This document shows, in pieces, positions 32,975 to 42,274 of a DNA stretch of 64,000 bases (position 1 is the stretch's first letter; every line of letters begins with the position of its first letter). Below the pieces are notes generated by a model, which ran no database searches, was not told the origin of the DNA, and saw nothing but the letters and a program-made list of their open reading frames with translations. The stretch is from Methylobacterium mesophilicum (GTDB lineage Bacteria; Pseudomonadota; Alphaproteobacteria; Rhizobiales; Beijerinckiaceae): contig NZ_BPQU01000012.1 in NCBI RefSeq assembly GCF_022179445.1, positions 1 through 64,000 on the forward strand, read 5' to 3'. The translations under genes and the position numbers were made by a program.

Positions 32975-34171
32975 GTGGCTGTGAAGCCGAGCGACACCCG
33001 AATCCCCCAACGCCACCGCGTCCTGCACGTGTTCCGCGCGCCGGTCGGGGGCCTGTTCCGGCACGTGATGGACCTCGCCCGCCTCCAGGCGGCGTCGGGC
33101 CACGCGGTCGGGATCGTCTGCGACACGTCCACCGGCGGCGAGCGTGCCGCCCGGGCCCTCGCCGAGTTGAGCCCGTGCCTCGAACTCGGCCTCGTCCGGA
33201 TCCCGATGCGGCGCAACCCGCACCTGTCGGACTGGACCTGCCTGCGGGCGGTCACCCGCCGGGCGGCGGAGGTCGGCGCCACCGTGCTGCACGGCCACGG
33301 CGCCAAGGGCGGCGCCTACGCCCGCCTGGCCTCCGCCACCGCCATCCGGGCCTACACGCCGCATGGCGGCAGCTACAATTACCGGCCCGGGAGCGCGCTC
33401 CACCGCACCTACATGGCCGCCGAGGCGGTGCTCGCCCGCAGGACTGACGCGTTCCTGTTCGAGAGCGAGTACGTCGCCGGCCGGCACCGGACCTTCGTGG
33501 GCGGCCCGGAGCAGGTGACCCGGATCGTGCACAACGGCATCGCCGACGCCGAGTTCGCCCCGGTCCCCCTGGCCGAGGATGCCGCGGACCTGCTCTATGT
33601 CGGCGAATTGCGCGAGGCGAAGGGCCTGCCCTTCCTGCTCGAAGCCTTGGTCCGGCTGCGCGCCGAGGGCCGGGCGCTGCGTCTGCTCATGGTCGGCTCC
33701 GGCCCGGATGCCGAGAGCCTGCGCACCATGGTCGAGCGGCTCGGCCTCTCGGACGCGGCCGCGTTCGAGCCACCGCAGGCGATCCGGTCGGTTCTGGCCC
33801 GGGGCCGGATCCTGGTCGTGCCGTCGCTCGCGGAATCGCTGCCCTACGTCGTGCTCGAGGCCGCGGCCGCCTCGCAGCCCCTGGTCGCCACCCGGGTCGG
33901 CGGCATCCCGGAGATCTTCGGGCCGATGGCGGGCGACCTCGTCCCGTCCCGCGACGCCGGGGCGCTCGCCGGCGCGATCCGTCAGGTGCTCGACGAATCC
34001 CCGGACGTGCTGACGGCGCGGGTCCGGGCGCTCAGCGAATCGATCCGCCAGCGGTTCTCGCTGGAGCGGATGGGGGCCGATGTGGTGTCGGGCTATGCCG
34101 CGGCGTTCCAGGCACGCGCGGACCGCCTCGGCGTCGAAGCCGGGAAGGTCGCGCAGGCCCGCACGGCGTAG
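32975..34171 (+). CDS. GT4-type glycosyltransferase
   Basis: 398 aa from a GTG behind gggag. GT-B fold: N-terminal half with LHVFRAPVGGLFRHVMDLAR and a GHGAKGG loop, C-terminal nucleotide-sugar half with LLYVGELREAKGLPFLLEAL, LLMVGSGPDAESLR and the E-x7-E motif in PSLAESLPYVVLEAAAASQP. Adds a sugar from a nucleotide donor to a lipid-linked or polysaccharide acceptor. First gene of the exopolysaccharide locus; cytosolic or membrane-attached. Confidence 0.88.
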   Translation: MAVKPSDTRIPQRHRVLHVFRAPVGGLFRHVMDLARLQAASGHAVGIVCDTSTGGERAARALAELSPCLELGLVRIPMRRNPHLSDWTCLRAVTRRAAEVGATVLHGHGAKGGAYARLASATAIRAYTPHGGSYNYRPGSALHRTYMAAEAVLARRTDAFLFESEYVAGRHRTFVGGPEQVTRIVHNGIADAEFAPVPLAEDAADLLYVGELREAKGLPFLLEALVRLRAEGRALRLLMVGSGPDAESLRTMVERLGLSDAAAFEPPQAIRSVLARGRILVVPSLAESLPYVVLEAAAASQPLVATRVGGIPEIFGPMAGDLVPSRDAGALAGAIRQVLDESPDVLTARVRALSESIRQRFSLERMGADVVSGYAAAFQARADRLGVEAGKVAQARTA

Positions 34172-34316
34172 AGGCCCTCGCGGACGGCCCCGCGTTTAGG
34201 ATTTGCTATCAGGCTCGGATGCAAGAGTTTCCGTCTAAAGCCTGATCTGTTTCCAAAGTCCCGAAATAGATCAGGCGCCTATAGGCCGGGGGACATCGCC
34301 CCGGAGGAGCCGTTCG

Positions 34317-35828
34317 ATGAGCGCGTTCGACATCCGCGATCTCCTTGAGGCCACCGGACCGCGCGACGGCCGGGCCGCGCTCGAGCCCGGCGACGGCGCG
34401 TCGTCGCCGGCCCTGGGCCCGGCCGCAATCTCGCCGGTGGTCGTGGCCGGCCTGGTGCGAGCCCTGGAATTCGGCCTGATCTTCAGCCTCGGCGCGCTCC
34501 TTCACCTGCTGATGCTGCGCGGCCGGGTACCGTTCGGGCTGAGCTATGCCGGCGCGATCGCCCTGGTCGCCGGCCTCATGATGGCGCTGACCCAGGCCTC
34601 CGGCGGCTACCGCATCGCCGCCTTCCGGACCTTCGCCAAGGCCGCGATCCGGCTGATCGCGGCCTGGTCGATGACCTTCCTGATGGTCGCGGCCATCCTG
34701 GTCCTCGCCAAGGTAGCCGACCATTACTCGCGCCTGTGGCTCGCCACCTTCTACGGCACCGGCCTCGCGGCGTTGCTGGCCGGACGTTTCGCCCTGTCCC
34801 GGGTGATCAACCGGCAGACCCGCGCCGGCCGCTTCGACCGCCGCACCGCCATCGTGGGCGGCGGCAAGCCCGCCGAGGACCTGATCGCCGCGCTGGAAGC
34901 CCAGAGCGAGAGCGGCATCCGCATCGTCGGCGTGTTCGACGACCGCAACGCCGACCGGTCCGCCGACCAGGTGGCCGGATACCCGAAGCTCGGCAACGTC
35001 GACGACCTGGTCGCCTATGCCCGGCAAGCCCGGCTCGACCTGATCGTGTTCACGATCCCGATCACCGCCGAGGCGCGGATCCTCCAGATGCTCGCCAAGC
35101 TCTGGGTGCTGCCGATCGACATCCGCCTCTCGGCCCACGCCGCCAAGCTCCGGCTGCGACCCCGGAGCTACTCGTATCTCGGTTCGGTGCCGGTGCTCGA
35201 CGTGTTCGACCGGCCGATCGCCGACTGGGACGTGGTGGTGAAGGCGCTGTTCGACCGCTGCGTCGGCCTGGTCATGCTGCTCGCGCTGTCGCCGATCATG
35301 ATCGCGGTGGCGCTCGCCGTCCGGCTGACGTCCCGCGGGCCGGTGCTGTTCCGCCAGAAGCGCCACGGCTTCAACAACGAGCTGATCGAGGTGTTCAAGT
35401 TCCGCTCGATGTACGTCGACCAGTGCGATGCCGGCGCGGCCAGGATGGTCACGCGCGGGGATGCGCGGGTGACGCCGGTCGGGCGGTTCATCCGCAAGAC
35501 CTCGCTCGACGAGCTGCCGCAGCTGTTCAACGTGCTGAAGGGCGACCTGTCTCTGGTCGGCCCCCGCCCGCACGCGCTCCAGGCCAAGGCCGCCAACACC
35601 CTGTACGACCAAGTGGTCGACGGCTACTTCGCCCGCCACAAGGTCAAGCCCGGCATCACCGGCTGGGCCCAGGTCAACGGCTGGCGCGGCGAGACCGACA
35701 CCTCCGAGAAGCTGCAGCGGCGCGTTGAGCACGATCTGTTCTATATCGAGAACTGGTCGGTCCTGCTCGACCTGCAGATCCTGATCACGACGCCGTTCGC
35801 GTTGTTCAAGACGGAGAACGCGTATTGA
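34317..35828 (+). CDS. exopolysaccharide polyprenyl-phosphate sugar-1-phosphate transferase
   Basis: 503 aa. Four to five N-terminal membrane helices (about residues 38-155), a CoA-binding-like Rossmann domain (RRTAIVGGGKPAEDLIAAL, about 178-300), a further membrane helix (LVMLLALSPIMIAVALAV) and the C-terminal transferase domain with GPVLFRQKRHGFN, EVFKFRSMY, RKTSLDELPQLFNV, SLVGPRPHA and KPGITGWAQVNGWRG. This is the WcaJ/GumD-type enzyme that puts the first sugar on undecaprenyl phosphate. It starts the repeat unit of the polysaccharide. Confidence 0.92.
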   Translation: MSAFDIRDLLEATGPRDGRAALEPGDGASSPALGPAAISPVVVAGLVRALEFGLIFSLGALLHLLMLRGRVPFGLSYAGAIALVAGLMMALTQASGGYRIAAFRTFAKAAIRLIAAWSMTFLMVAAILVLAKVADHYSRLWLATFYGTGLAALLAGRFALSRVINRQTRAGRFDRRTAIVGGGKPAEDLIAALEAQSESGIRIVGVFDDRNADRSADQVAGYPKLGNVDDLVAYARQARLDLIVFTIPITAEARILQMLAKLWVLPIDIRLSAHAAKLRLRPRSYSYLGSVPVLDVFDRPIADWDVVVKALFDRCVGLVMLLALSPIMIAVALAVRLTSRGPVLFRQKRHGFNNELIEVFKFRSMYVDQCDAGAARMVTRGDARVTPVGRFIRKTSLDELPQLFNVLKGDLSLVGPRPHALQAKAANTLYDQVVDGYFARHKVKPGITGWAQVNGWRGETDTSEKLQRRVEHDLFYIENWSVLLDLQILITTPFALFKTENAY

Positions 35829-36408
35829 GGTTGGAGTTCGTAAGGCCGATCTGCGCCGATCGCTCAGCCTGAGGTGTGAGCGCGGCTTCGGCCGCGAAGC
35901 GCGACCGGGGATCCCGTTATCCCGCGTGCGGGGCCATGCGCGACGCGCTCTCCTCTCGCCCCCTCTGGCAACGGTTTACGTCGGTAAAGAATTTTATCTT
36001 CTGAGCCAGCGAAAAGCTCGGCCTTGTTCTCCAAACGGTGACTGGATCGAGGCGGCCACGCGCCGTCATCCCGGGGCCGCGCAGCGGAGCCCGGGATCCA
36101 GGGGCGCCGACGTGTCAAACGCTTGCACGGGTAGCGGTTCTGGGTTCCGGGCTCGCCTGCGGCGCCCCGGAATGACGGCGCGGGCTATTGGATATAACGA
36201 AGTCTCTGCAATCGAACGCGTCGTTCGATCGGGATCGCAGGCTCTAACCCGGTCAAAGAGCCCCGTGGGAAGATTGTATTAGCCAAGGTCGCGATTTGCC
36301 GTCGTGAGCCGGGTGTCTCGATGCTCAAGGTCACCGGGCATTCAGCGCGTGCCGCGCAAGGTCGGCGCTCGGCTCCGGGCCATGCCCGAGCAGGCGGGAG
36401 AATCGGAT
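35829..36408. other. gene-free stretch holding repeat family B
   Basis: Contains the palindromic repeat at 36064-36177 and an AT-richer patch at about 35970-36010. No gene found. The promoter of the acyltransferase gene is probably within 36180-36400. Confidence 0.45.
36064..36177. repeat. palindromic repeat family B, copy 2
   Basis: 114-bp element with inverted ends cgtcatcccgg / ccggaatgacg. Matches the copy at 237-350 in both halves. Confidence 0.78.
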
Positions 36409-37593
36409 ATGGCGACCGGCGTCCAGGTGGCGGGAACGGACATGATCGGTGCGCGTGCGTCCGGAACGCTGACGGCGGAAATCTTCTCCGACCTGGCCGC
36501 GGTCGAAGCCCTGTGGCGGCGGCTCGAGGCCGATCCGGCCAGCCTGCAGACGCCCTATCAGCGGTATGACTGGGTCTGCGCCTACCTGCGCGCGACCGGT
36601 ACGGAGGCCGAGGCCCGCATCGTGGTCCTGCGGGATGCCGAGGGCCGTGCCCGCATCCTGCTGCCCCTGGTGCTCGCCCGGACAGCCGGGATGGTGGTGG
36701 CCCGGATCGTCGGCGACACGCACGCCAACTACCACATGCCGCTGTTCGCCACCCGCGACGCGGCCGCGATCTCCGCCGGGGAGGTTACCGCGGCTCTGAT
36801 CCGCGTGGGACGGTCGGCCGGCATCGACGCCTACGCGCTGCAGCATCAGCCCCTGATGTGGGAGGGCGCGGCCAACCCGTTCGCGCAGGCCGGCGAGCCG
36901 GAGGCCAGCGACGCCTACGGGCTGATGCTGGGCCCCGACCCCGAGGCGACGGTGCGCCGCGTGTTCAGCGCCGACGCCCGCAAGAAGCTGCGCTCGAAGG
37001 AGAAGCGGCTGATCGAGGCCAAGGGCGCCCTGGCCTATCGCCGGGCCGAGACCGCGGAGGACGCGGCCCGGTATCTGACGGCCTTCTACGCTCACAAGGC
37101 GGTGCGGTTCGCCAGCATGGGCGTCGCCGACCCCTACGCCGACGAGGCGGTTCGCCGATTCCTGGCGGCGGCCACGTCCGGCGCCGAACCGGCGGTCGAG
37201 ATCCACGTCCTGTGCCTTGCCGAGAGCGGTCGCGTGCTGGCGACCTTCGGGGGCGCCGTCAGCGATCACCGGTTCAGCGGCATGATGACGGCGTTCGATC
37301 CCGACCCGGAGATCGCCCGGTTCAGCCCGGGGGACCTGCTGCTGCAACACCTCGTCGGCGAGCAGACCGCCCGGGGCCGTCAGGGCTTCGATCTCGGCGT
37401 CGGCGAGGCGCGCTACAAGGCGAGCATCTGCGACGAGACCATCGGGCTGGTCGAGACTATCGTGCCGGTGAGCCTGCGCGGCCGGGCCTATGGGCTGATG
37501 CGGCTGGGCCTGACCCGGACGAAGCGGCGGATCAAGCGCGATCCCCGCCTCTACGCCGTCGCCGCGAAGCTGCGGACCTTGCTGCGGAGATAA
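36409..37593 (+). CDS. FemAB/CelD-like GNAT acyltransferase
   Basis: 394 aa from the ATG at 36409 (GGGAG upstream; earlier ATG at 36382). GNAT fold of the CelD/BcsL group: opening FSDLAAVEALWRRLEADPASLQTPYQRYDW, the coiled helix ARKKLRSKEKRLIEAKG near residue 190, and the acyl-CoA region FDLGVGEARYKASICDET. Such proteins are frequent in exopolysaccharide loci and are thought to acylate sugars or peptides. Convergent with the Wzz gene and separated from it by a perfect hairpin. Confidence 0.8.
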   Translation: MATGVQVAGTDMIGARASGTLTAEIFSDLAAVEALWRRLEADPASLQTPYQRYDWVCAYLRATGTEAEARIVVLRDAEGRARILLPLVLARTAGMVVARIVGDTHANYHMPLFATRDAAAISAGEVTAALIRVGRSAGIDAYALQHQPLMWEGAANPFAQAGEPEASDAYGLMLGPDPEATVRRVFSADARKKLRSKEKRLIEAKGALAYRRAETAEDAARYLTAFYAHKAVRFASMGVADPYADEAVRRFLAAATSGAEPAVEIHVLCLAESGRVLATFGGAVSDHRFSGMMTAFDPDPEIARFSPGDLLLQHLVGEQTARGRQGFDLGVGEARYKASICDETIGLVETIVPVSLRGRAYGLMRLGLTRTKRRIKRDPRLYAVAAKLRTLLRR

Positions 37594-37599
37594 AAACGG

Positions 37600-37626
37600 C
37601 CCGAACGGCTGTCATTGCCGTTCGGG
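37600..37626. terminator. bidirectional terminator hairpin
   Basis: Perfect 10-bp stem (cccgaacggc / gccgttcggg) with a 7-nt loop, between two convergent genes. The plus strand has an A-run just before it, which reads as a T-run after the hairpin for the minus-strand transcript. Confidence 0.7.
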
Positions 37627-37664
37627 TGAGCTGGCAGCGATGACGGACGCATCCTGGCGTGCGC

Positions 37665-39878
37665 TCACGCGGCGCGGAGGCGGAGCTCGGGATCCGTCGA
37701 GCCTGACTGCGCAACGTGCTCGGCCGCGCGGTCCTGCGCCACCAGGATCTGGCCGGCGCCCGCATCCTCCGCGATGGCGTAGAGGTCGGCGAGCGCCGGA
37801 TCCTCGGCGGCGGCGTTCGACGCGATGATCACGGTGTCCATGTAGCCCGCCGTCAATTCGAGCAGGTCCACGGCGCCCGGCGCCGCATGAAGGCGGCAGA
37901 CGACCCATCCGTAGGCCTCCGCCATGGCCTCGAAGGTCAGGCTGAGGGTGTCCGGCTCGTCGAACAGCACGTCGGCCTCGATGCGCCCGGCGGCGATCCG
38001 GTGCAGGCCGCTGTCGCCTGCGGGCTGGATCACGTCGAGGAAGGCCGCGTCGCCCGCGATGAGATCGCTGAACCCGCGCTCGGCCGTGGCGGCATGCGGA
38101 TTGTTCAGGTCGATGGTGACGAGGCTGGCCTTGCGGCCCAGCGCCCGCACCAGGGCGTCGTGCAGCGCGTTCTCGCCCGGGGACGCCTCCGTCTCCATGA
38201 CGAGGATCCGGTGCCCGGAACGGTCGCCGGGCAGGCGGGAAGCGGCCCCGATCCGGGCGATGAGGGGGGCGAGGTCGTAGGCCTCGGCCGGCATCCGGGC
38301 GACGGGCGCCGGGGCGGCCGCGTCCGCGTCCTCGGACCAGTGGGCCGGGGGCATCGCCTCCGGGAAGGCGAAGGTCGGGCGCTCGAGCTCGGGCTCGCGG
38401 CGGGGGCGCCGGTCCGAGGTGTCGAACGCCGCGTCCGATTCCTTGGCGTTCCGGCTTCCCTCGGCCAGGAGCGCGCTCGCGAGCACGCCGCCCACCGCCA
38501 GCATCAGCGTCACCAGCGTCGCGAAGCTGACGATCGGCAGCTTCTTGGGGAACGAGGGGACTTCCGGGGTCACGGCGCGCGAGACGATGCGGGCATCCGC
38601 GGGCGTGGCGCTCTCGCCGTCGCGGGCGGCCGCCTCGCGGTAGCGCGACAGGTAGGATTCGAGCTGCTCGCGCTGCGCCTTGGCCTCGCGCTCCAGGGCC
38701 CGGAGCTGGATCTCGCTGGTGTTGCCCTTGACGACCACATCCTGCTGGCCGTCCACCGCGGCCTGCAGGCTCTCGACCCGGGAGCCGGCGATCTTGGCGT
38801 CGTTCTCCAGCGTGCGCGCGATGCGCTCGGCCGACGTCTTGATCTGGGCGTCGAGATCCTCGAGCTGGGCGTGCAGCTCCTTGATCCGCGGATGGGCGGG
38901 CAGCAGCGTGCGGGACTCCAGCGCCAGCTGCGTCCGGACGGCGATCCGGTTGTCCACGATGCGCCGGACGACCTCGTTGTTGGCGACCTCGGTGATCTCG
39001 AAGGCGCGGCCATCCTTGATCAGGTCCTTGATCGCCTTCACCCGGCCGGCGAGGTCGGCCTTCAGGATCCGGGCCTGGGACAGCTGGCTCGACAGCTCGC
39101 CGAGCTGCTGGGTGGTCAGCGGCTGACCGGTCGCGCCGCCGCTGCCGACCAGGCCGTTCTTGGCGCGGAACGCCTCGACCTTCGCCTCGGCCTCCGCGAC
39201 GCGCTTGCGCAGGCCGTCGATGTTGCCGCCGAGCCAGGAGGAGGCGTAGCGCGCGGTGTCGACCTTGTCGGCCTCGAGCGAGGCGATGTAGAGCTGCGCG
39301 ATGGTGTTGGCGCCCTCGGCGGCCAGCTTGGCGTCCTTGGCGCGGAACTCGATCGTCAGGATGCGGGACTTGCCCGCCGGGAAGACCAGCAGGTGCTCGA
39401 AATAGGCATCGAGCACGCGGTCCTCGGCCGGGCGGTCGAGGGGGTTGGCGCCGATGCCCAGCATCATCAGCACGCGCTGGACGGGGCCGATGGCGCTCGA
39501 ACCCGGATCGAACTCGGGGTTGCCCACCAGCTTCAGCCGGCGGATCGCCTCCCGGGCGAGGTCGCGGGACATGACCACCTGGACCTGGCTCGCCACCGCC
39601 TGCTCGTCGATCGGCGCCAGCTGGTCGGCGCGCTCCTGGGCGGTGCGCGCGAAGGCCGGGTCGCGGCTCTCGAGGATCAGCTTCGCCTCGCCGGTGTAGC
39701 GCGGGCTCACGACGTTGACGAAGATGCCAGCGCCCAGCGCGACCACCAGGGTCGGCCCGACGATCCAGCCGATCGACCGGCGCAGGATCTGCGGCACCTG
39801 CGCGAGGCCGACGCCGTCCCGCGGAGGGGTCCGCTGCGCGGGTGCGGCGATGGGCGAGCGCAGGCTGATACGAGACAT
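37665..39878 (-). CDS. Wzz/GumC chain-length protein with degenerate kinase domain
   Basis: 737 aa. N-terminal Wzz domain with membrane helix 1 (IVGPTLVVALGAGIFVNVV, about residues 39-57), a long periplasmic coiled-coil region (about 190-430), the Pro-rich PEVPSFPKKLP motif and helix 2 (IVSFATLVTLMLAVGGVLASALL). The C-terminal region from about residue 558 has the fold pattern of BY-kinases (RILVMETEASPGEN, LVTIDLNNP, VDLLELTAGYMDTVIIAS), but lacks the GK[ST] of Walker A and any Tyr cluster. It controls chain length and export of the polysaccharide; the kinase domain is probably inactive. Confidence 0.88.
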   Translation of the reverse strand: MSRISLRSPIAAPAQRTPPRDGVGLAQVPQILRRSIGWIVGPTLVVALGAGIFVNVVSPRYTGEAKLILESRDPAFARTAQERADQLAPIDEQAVASQVQVVMSRDLAREAIRRLKLVGNPEFDPGSSAIGPVQRVLMMLGIGANPLDRPAEDRVLDAYFEHLLVFPAGKSRILTIEFRAKDAKLAAEGANTIAQLYIASLEADKVDTARYASSWLGGNIDGLRKRVAEAEAKVEAFRAKNGLVGSGGATGQPLTTQQLGELSSQLSQARILKADLAGRVKAIKDLIKDGRAFEITEVANNEVVRRIVDNRIAVRTQLALESRTLLPAHPRIKELHAQLEDLDAQIKTSAERIARTLENDAKIAGSRVESLQAAVDGQQDVVVKGNTSEIQLRALEREAKAQREQLESYLSRYREAAARDGESATPADARIVSRAVTPEVPSFPKKLPIVSFATLVTLMLAVGGVLASALLAEGSRNAKESDAAFDTSDRRPRREPELERPTFAFPEAMPPAHWSEDADAAAPAPVARMPAEAYDLAPLIARIGAASRLPGDRSGHRILVMETEASPGENALHDALVRALGRKASLVTIDLNNPHAATAERGFSDLIAGDAAFLDVIQPAGDSGLHRIAAGRIEADVLFDEPDTLSLTFEAMAEAYGWVVCRLHAAPGAVDLLELTAGYMDTVIIASNAAAEDPALADLYAIAEDAGAGQILVAQDRAAEHVAQSGSTDPELRLRAA

Positions 39879-39983
39879 GAATACGCTCTGAGCACGACGG
39901 CCGACGGGGCGGCGATCAGTGCCGCCCGGGCGCTATTAGAGGATGTTAAGGTTGCTTGAGAGTTAAGGCCGGCCGCGTGTCGC

Positions 39984-39998
39984 CCTGTTCGGAACAGG
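39984..39998. promoter_or_regulatory. palindrome in the divergent wzz/wza intergenic region
   Basis: 7-bp arms cctgttc / gaacagg around one base, within the 180-nt gap between the divergent polysaccharide-export genes. A second inverted pair lies around it: gttaaggtt at about 39938-39950 and ttaaccttaa at about 40021-40030. Operator-like. Confidence 0.45.
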
Positions 39999-40058
39999 CC
40001 ACCTCGCTGATCAAGGTTCATTAACCTTAACGGCCTAGACCGAACTGAATTGGCACCC

Positions 40059-40646
40059 ATGACGGCGATGGTGATGAACCGGCGCGCTCTTTTCCTCGCA
40101 CTTGGCTCGACGTTGGCGCTCGGCGGCTGCCTGCGTCCGACCTTCCGGACCGACCAGCTCGATGCCACCGGCACCGGCTCGATCGGCGCCCGCTACCCGC
40201 TCTCGGCGGGCGACAAATTGCGGGTGATCGTGTTCGGCCAGGACAACCTGTCGAACATCTACGCCGTCGACGGGGCGGGCAAGATCGCCATGCCGCTGAT
40301 CGGCACCGTGCAGGTCGGCGGCCAGACCACCGGCCAGGCGGCGAAGGCGATCGAGGCCAAGCTGTCCTCCGGCTTCGTGCGCGAGCCGCACGTGACCGTG
40401 GAGGTGGATACCTACCGCCCGTTCTACATCCTGGGCGAGGTCACGACCTCCGGCCAATACCCGTTCGTCAACGGCATGACCGTCGAGACGGCCGTGGCGA
40501 TCGCCGCCGGCTTCGGCCCGCGGGCGGCCCGCGACTACGCGGTGCTGACCCGCGACACCGGGGGCGGACTCGTGTCGGGCATCGTGCCGATGACCTACTC
40601 GGTCCGGCCGGGCGACACGATCGTGGTCAAGGAGCGATTTTTCTAG
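40059..40646 (+). CDS. short Wza-type polysaccharide export lipoprotein
   Basis: 195 aa from the ATG at 40059 (ATG at 40074 also possible). Lipoprotein signal with lipobox LGGC near residue 24. Poly_export domain: YPLSAGDKLRVIVFGQDNLS, IYAVDGAGKIAMPLIGTVQVGG, then an SLBB-type segment FYILGEVTTSGQYPFVNGMTV, ending in VRPGDTIVVKERFF. Short relative to E. coli Wza (379 aa), as in rhizobial ExoF-like proteins, and lacks the C-terminal outer-membrane helix. Divergent from the Wzz gene. Confidence 0.88.
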   Translation: MTAMVMNRRALFLALGSTLALGGCLRPTFRTDQLDATGTGSIGARYPLSAGDKLRVIVFGQDNLSNIYAVDGAGKIAMPLIGTVQVGGQTTGQAAKAIEAKLSSGFVREPHVTVEVDTYRPFYILGEVTTSGQYPFVNGMTVETAVAIAAGFGPRAARDYAVLTRDTGGGLVSGIVPMTYSVRPGDTIVVKERFF

Positions 40647-40667
40647 CCCGGAACACCGCCGTCCCGC

Positions 40668-41300
40668 TCAGCGGGTAGGCTGCCACACGTTGATGACCCG
40701 CATCGCGGTCTGCTGCGGCGGGATCGGTGTCGCCACCGGCGACGACGGAACCGACGTGCCACGCGCCATGACGCGGCGCGCCTCGCTGGCGGGCGACGCG
40801 CCCACCGGCGTGAACAATCCGGCGAGCTGCTTGCGGGTGCCCTTGCTGACGAAGCGGGAGGTATGGACCGGCTCAAAATCCCGCAGGGCGTGGCGCTTGT
40901 CGGGATTGCCGGTGAACACCTTGGCGCCGGTGTTCAGGACGACGATGTCACCCGGCATCAGGGTCTCGTCCTTCATCAGCGCGGCGGCCGCGCCGGCCTT
41001 CATGTCGATGGGCGTCTGCCGTTCGCTAAGTTCGCTCTCCTTGGCGCGGATCCGCACCGGGAGCGCGGCGTACCGGGTCTGGAGACGGTGCCGGGCGTTG
41101 CCGAGCCGCGGGGTCGAGCGCCGGTAGACGGCGCGATCTTCGAGCGGCGCGGGGGCCTGCTGGACCGCCTGAGGCGCCGGCCGGGCACCGAACAGCATTT
41201 CGAGGAAGCCGATTTCGGCCGCCGGAGCCTGGACGATCGTTCCTGCGAGGAGCCCGGCGGCGGCGATGACGGCCAACGTGCTGCCCGTACGAAACCTCAT
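40668..41300 (-). CDS. exported hypothetical protein
   Basis: 210 aa from the ATG at 41300 behind GGAGG. Signal peptide ends APAAE; the mature protein starts IGFLEMLFGARPAPQ. It contains LMPGDIVVLNTGAKVFTGNPD followed by a basic segment. The same LFG-then-Arg/Pro-rich layout is common in Methylobacterium exported proteins of unknown function. Possibly cell-envelope related, given its position 21 nt downstream of the convergent export gene. Confidence 0.7.
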   Translation of the reverse strand: MRFRTGSTLAVIAAAGLLAGTIVQAPAAEIGFLEMLFGARPAPQAVQQAPAPLEDRAVYRRSTPRLGNARHRLQTRYAALPVRIRAKESELSERQTPIDMKAGAAAALMKDETLMPGDIVVLNTGAKVFTGNPDKRHALRDFEPVHTSRFVSKGTRKQLAGLFTPVGASPASEARRVMARGTSVPSSPVATPIPPQQTAMRVINVWQPTR

Positions 41301-41485
41301 AACGTCCTCCGGAACCGGCGTCGGTATCGATCGCCGGACGTTCAACCGCAAGGTGCGCGGGAGAGTTCCGGAATATTAGACGTCTTGAAGCGAAGTTCGA
41401 CGAACGTTGCTACCGAGGCGGTATTCTACCGAATCGGATCAGGATCTATTGTGCAAAACCGGTTCGGTCCGCCGGTCGGCGCGGG

Positions 41486-41734
41486 TCAGGCCGGGGCGAC
41501 CTGCTCGCCCTCGCCGATGCAGTCGAGGGCTCGCTCCACGGCGCTGACGGCGTCGAGGAGGTTCTGAACCGTGCGCTCGACCTCGAGCGTCGGACGGCCC
41601 ATCGCGGCGGCGCGGGCACTCACATCCTCGAGCTGCTCGAGCAGGGCGAGGAGATCGCCGGCCACGGTCACGACCTCGCAGCGGGCGAGGCGGGTGACGG
41701 TCGGGCGCGGCCGGAAGGGCAGGACGTTGCTCAT
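41486..41734 (-). CDS. hypothetical protein
   Basis: 82 aa from the ATG at 41734. Starts MSNVLPFRPRPTVTRLA, then a helical region of the form LLALLEQLEDVSARAAA and VQNLLDAVSAVERAL. The first ten residues (..NVLPFRPRP) are typical of small Rhizobiales proteins. No function known. Confidence 0.6.
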   Translation of the reverse strand: MSNVLPFRPRPTVTRLARCEVVTVAGDLLALLEQLEDVSARAAAMGRPTLEVERTVQNLLDAVSAVERALDCIGEGEQVAPA

Positions 41735-42003
41735 CGCCGACGGTTCTGGCCCGAAAGGCCCCGGATTCGCCAGGGGGAGGGACCCGACTTCCGGCAAATG
41801 GCGGCCTCTATCCGCCGCTAACGGCTGGAAAGGTGGATTTTCCGTGGCCGCCGCGCATCGGAGGCGGCAGAATCGGTTTACACCTCGCCGCCGGTCTTGA
41901 CGGACTTGCCAGCGCGCTGACCATGCCGACACCGACTTTTCACCCTGCGATTCGGCGGCGGATAGTGATCCCTCGCGCGGTTCGGCATCGCTCAGGACCA
42001 ATC

Positions 42004-42219
42004 ATGCGCTTTACCCTTCTTGCCGTCGCGTTCCTGGCGGTCGGCGGCCTCGGCGCCTGCAACACCGACAGCCCCGACGGGCGCAGCGGCCTCGCCGACA
42101 GCTTCCGGCTCGACAACTATCGCGCCTCGAACGACACCAACGGCACCCAGACCCGGCGCGACGTGAACCGCGCCTACACGCAGCCGACCCTGCCTTCGAT
42201 CGGCAACCGCGGGTTCTGA
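42004..42219 (+). CDS. small lipoprotein
   Basis: 71 aa. Signal peptide with lipobox LGAC at about residue 16-19, then an Asn/Asp/Arg-rich hydrophilic mature part. No known family. Membrane-anchored by prediction. Confidence 0.7.
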   Translation: MRFTLLAVAFLAVGGLGACNTDSPDGRSGLADSFRLDNYRASNDTNGTQTRRDVNRAYTQPTLPSIGNRGF

Positions 42220-42274
42220 GCCCCCGAGCCGCCTCGATCCCGGAACGTCGATCCGGGATCGAGGTGTCGACCGG

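Noticed and set aside
37716-39959. 747-codon plus-strand frame across the Wzz gene
   Set aside because: Shadow of the real minus-strand gene; no motifs, skewed composition.
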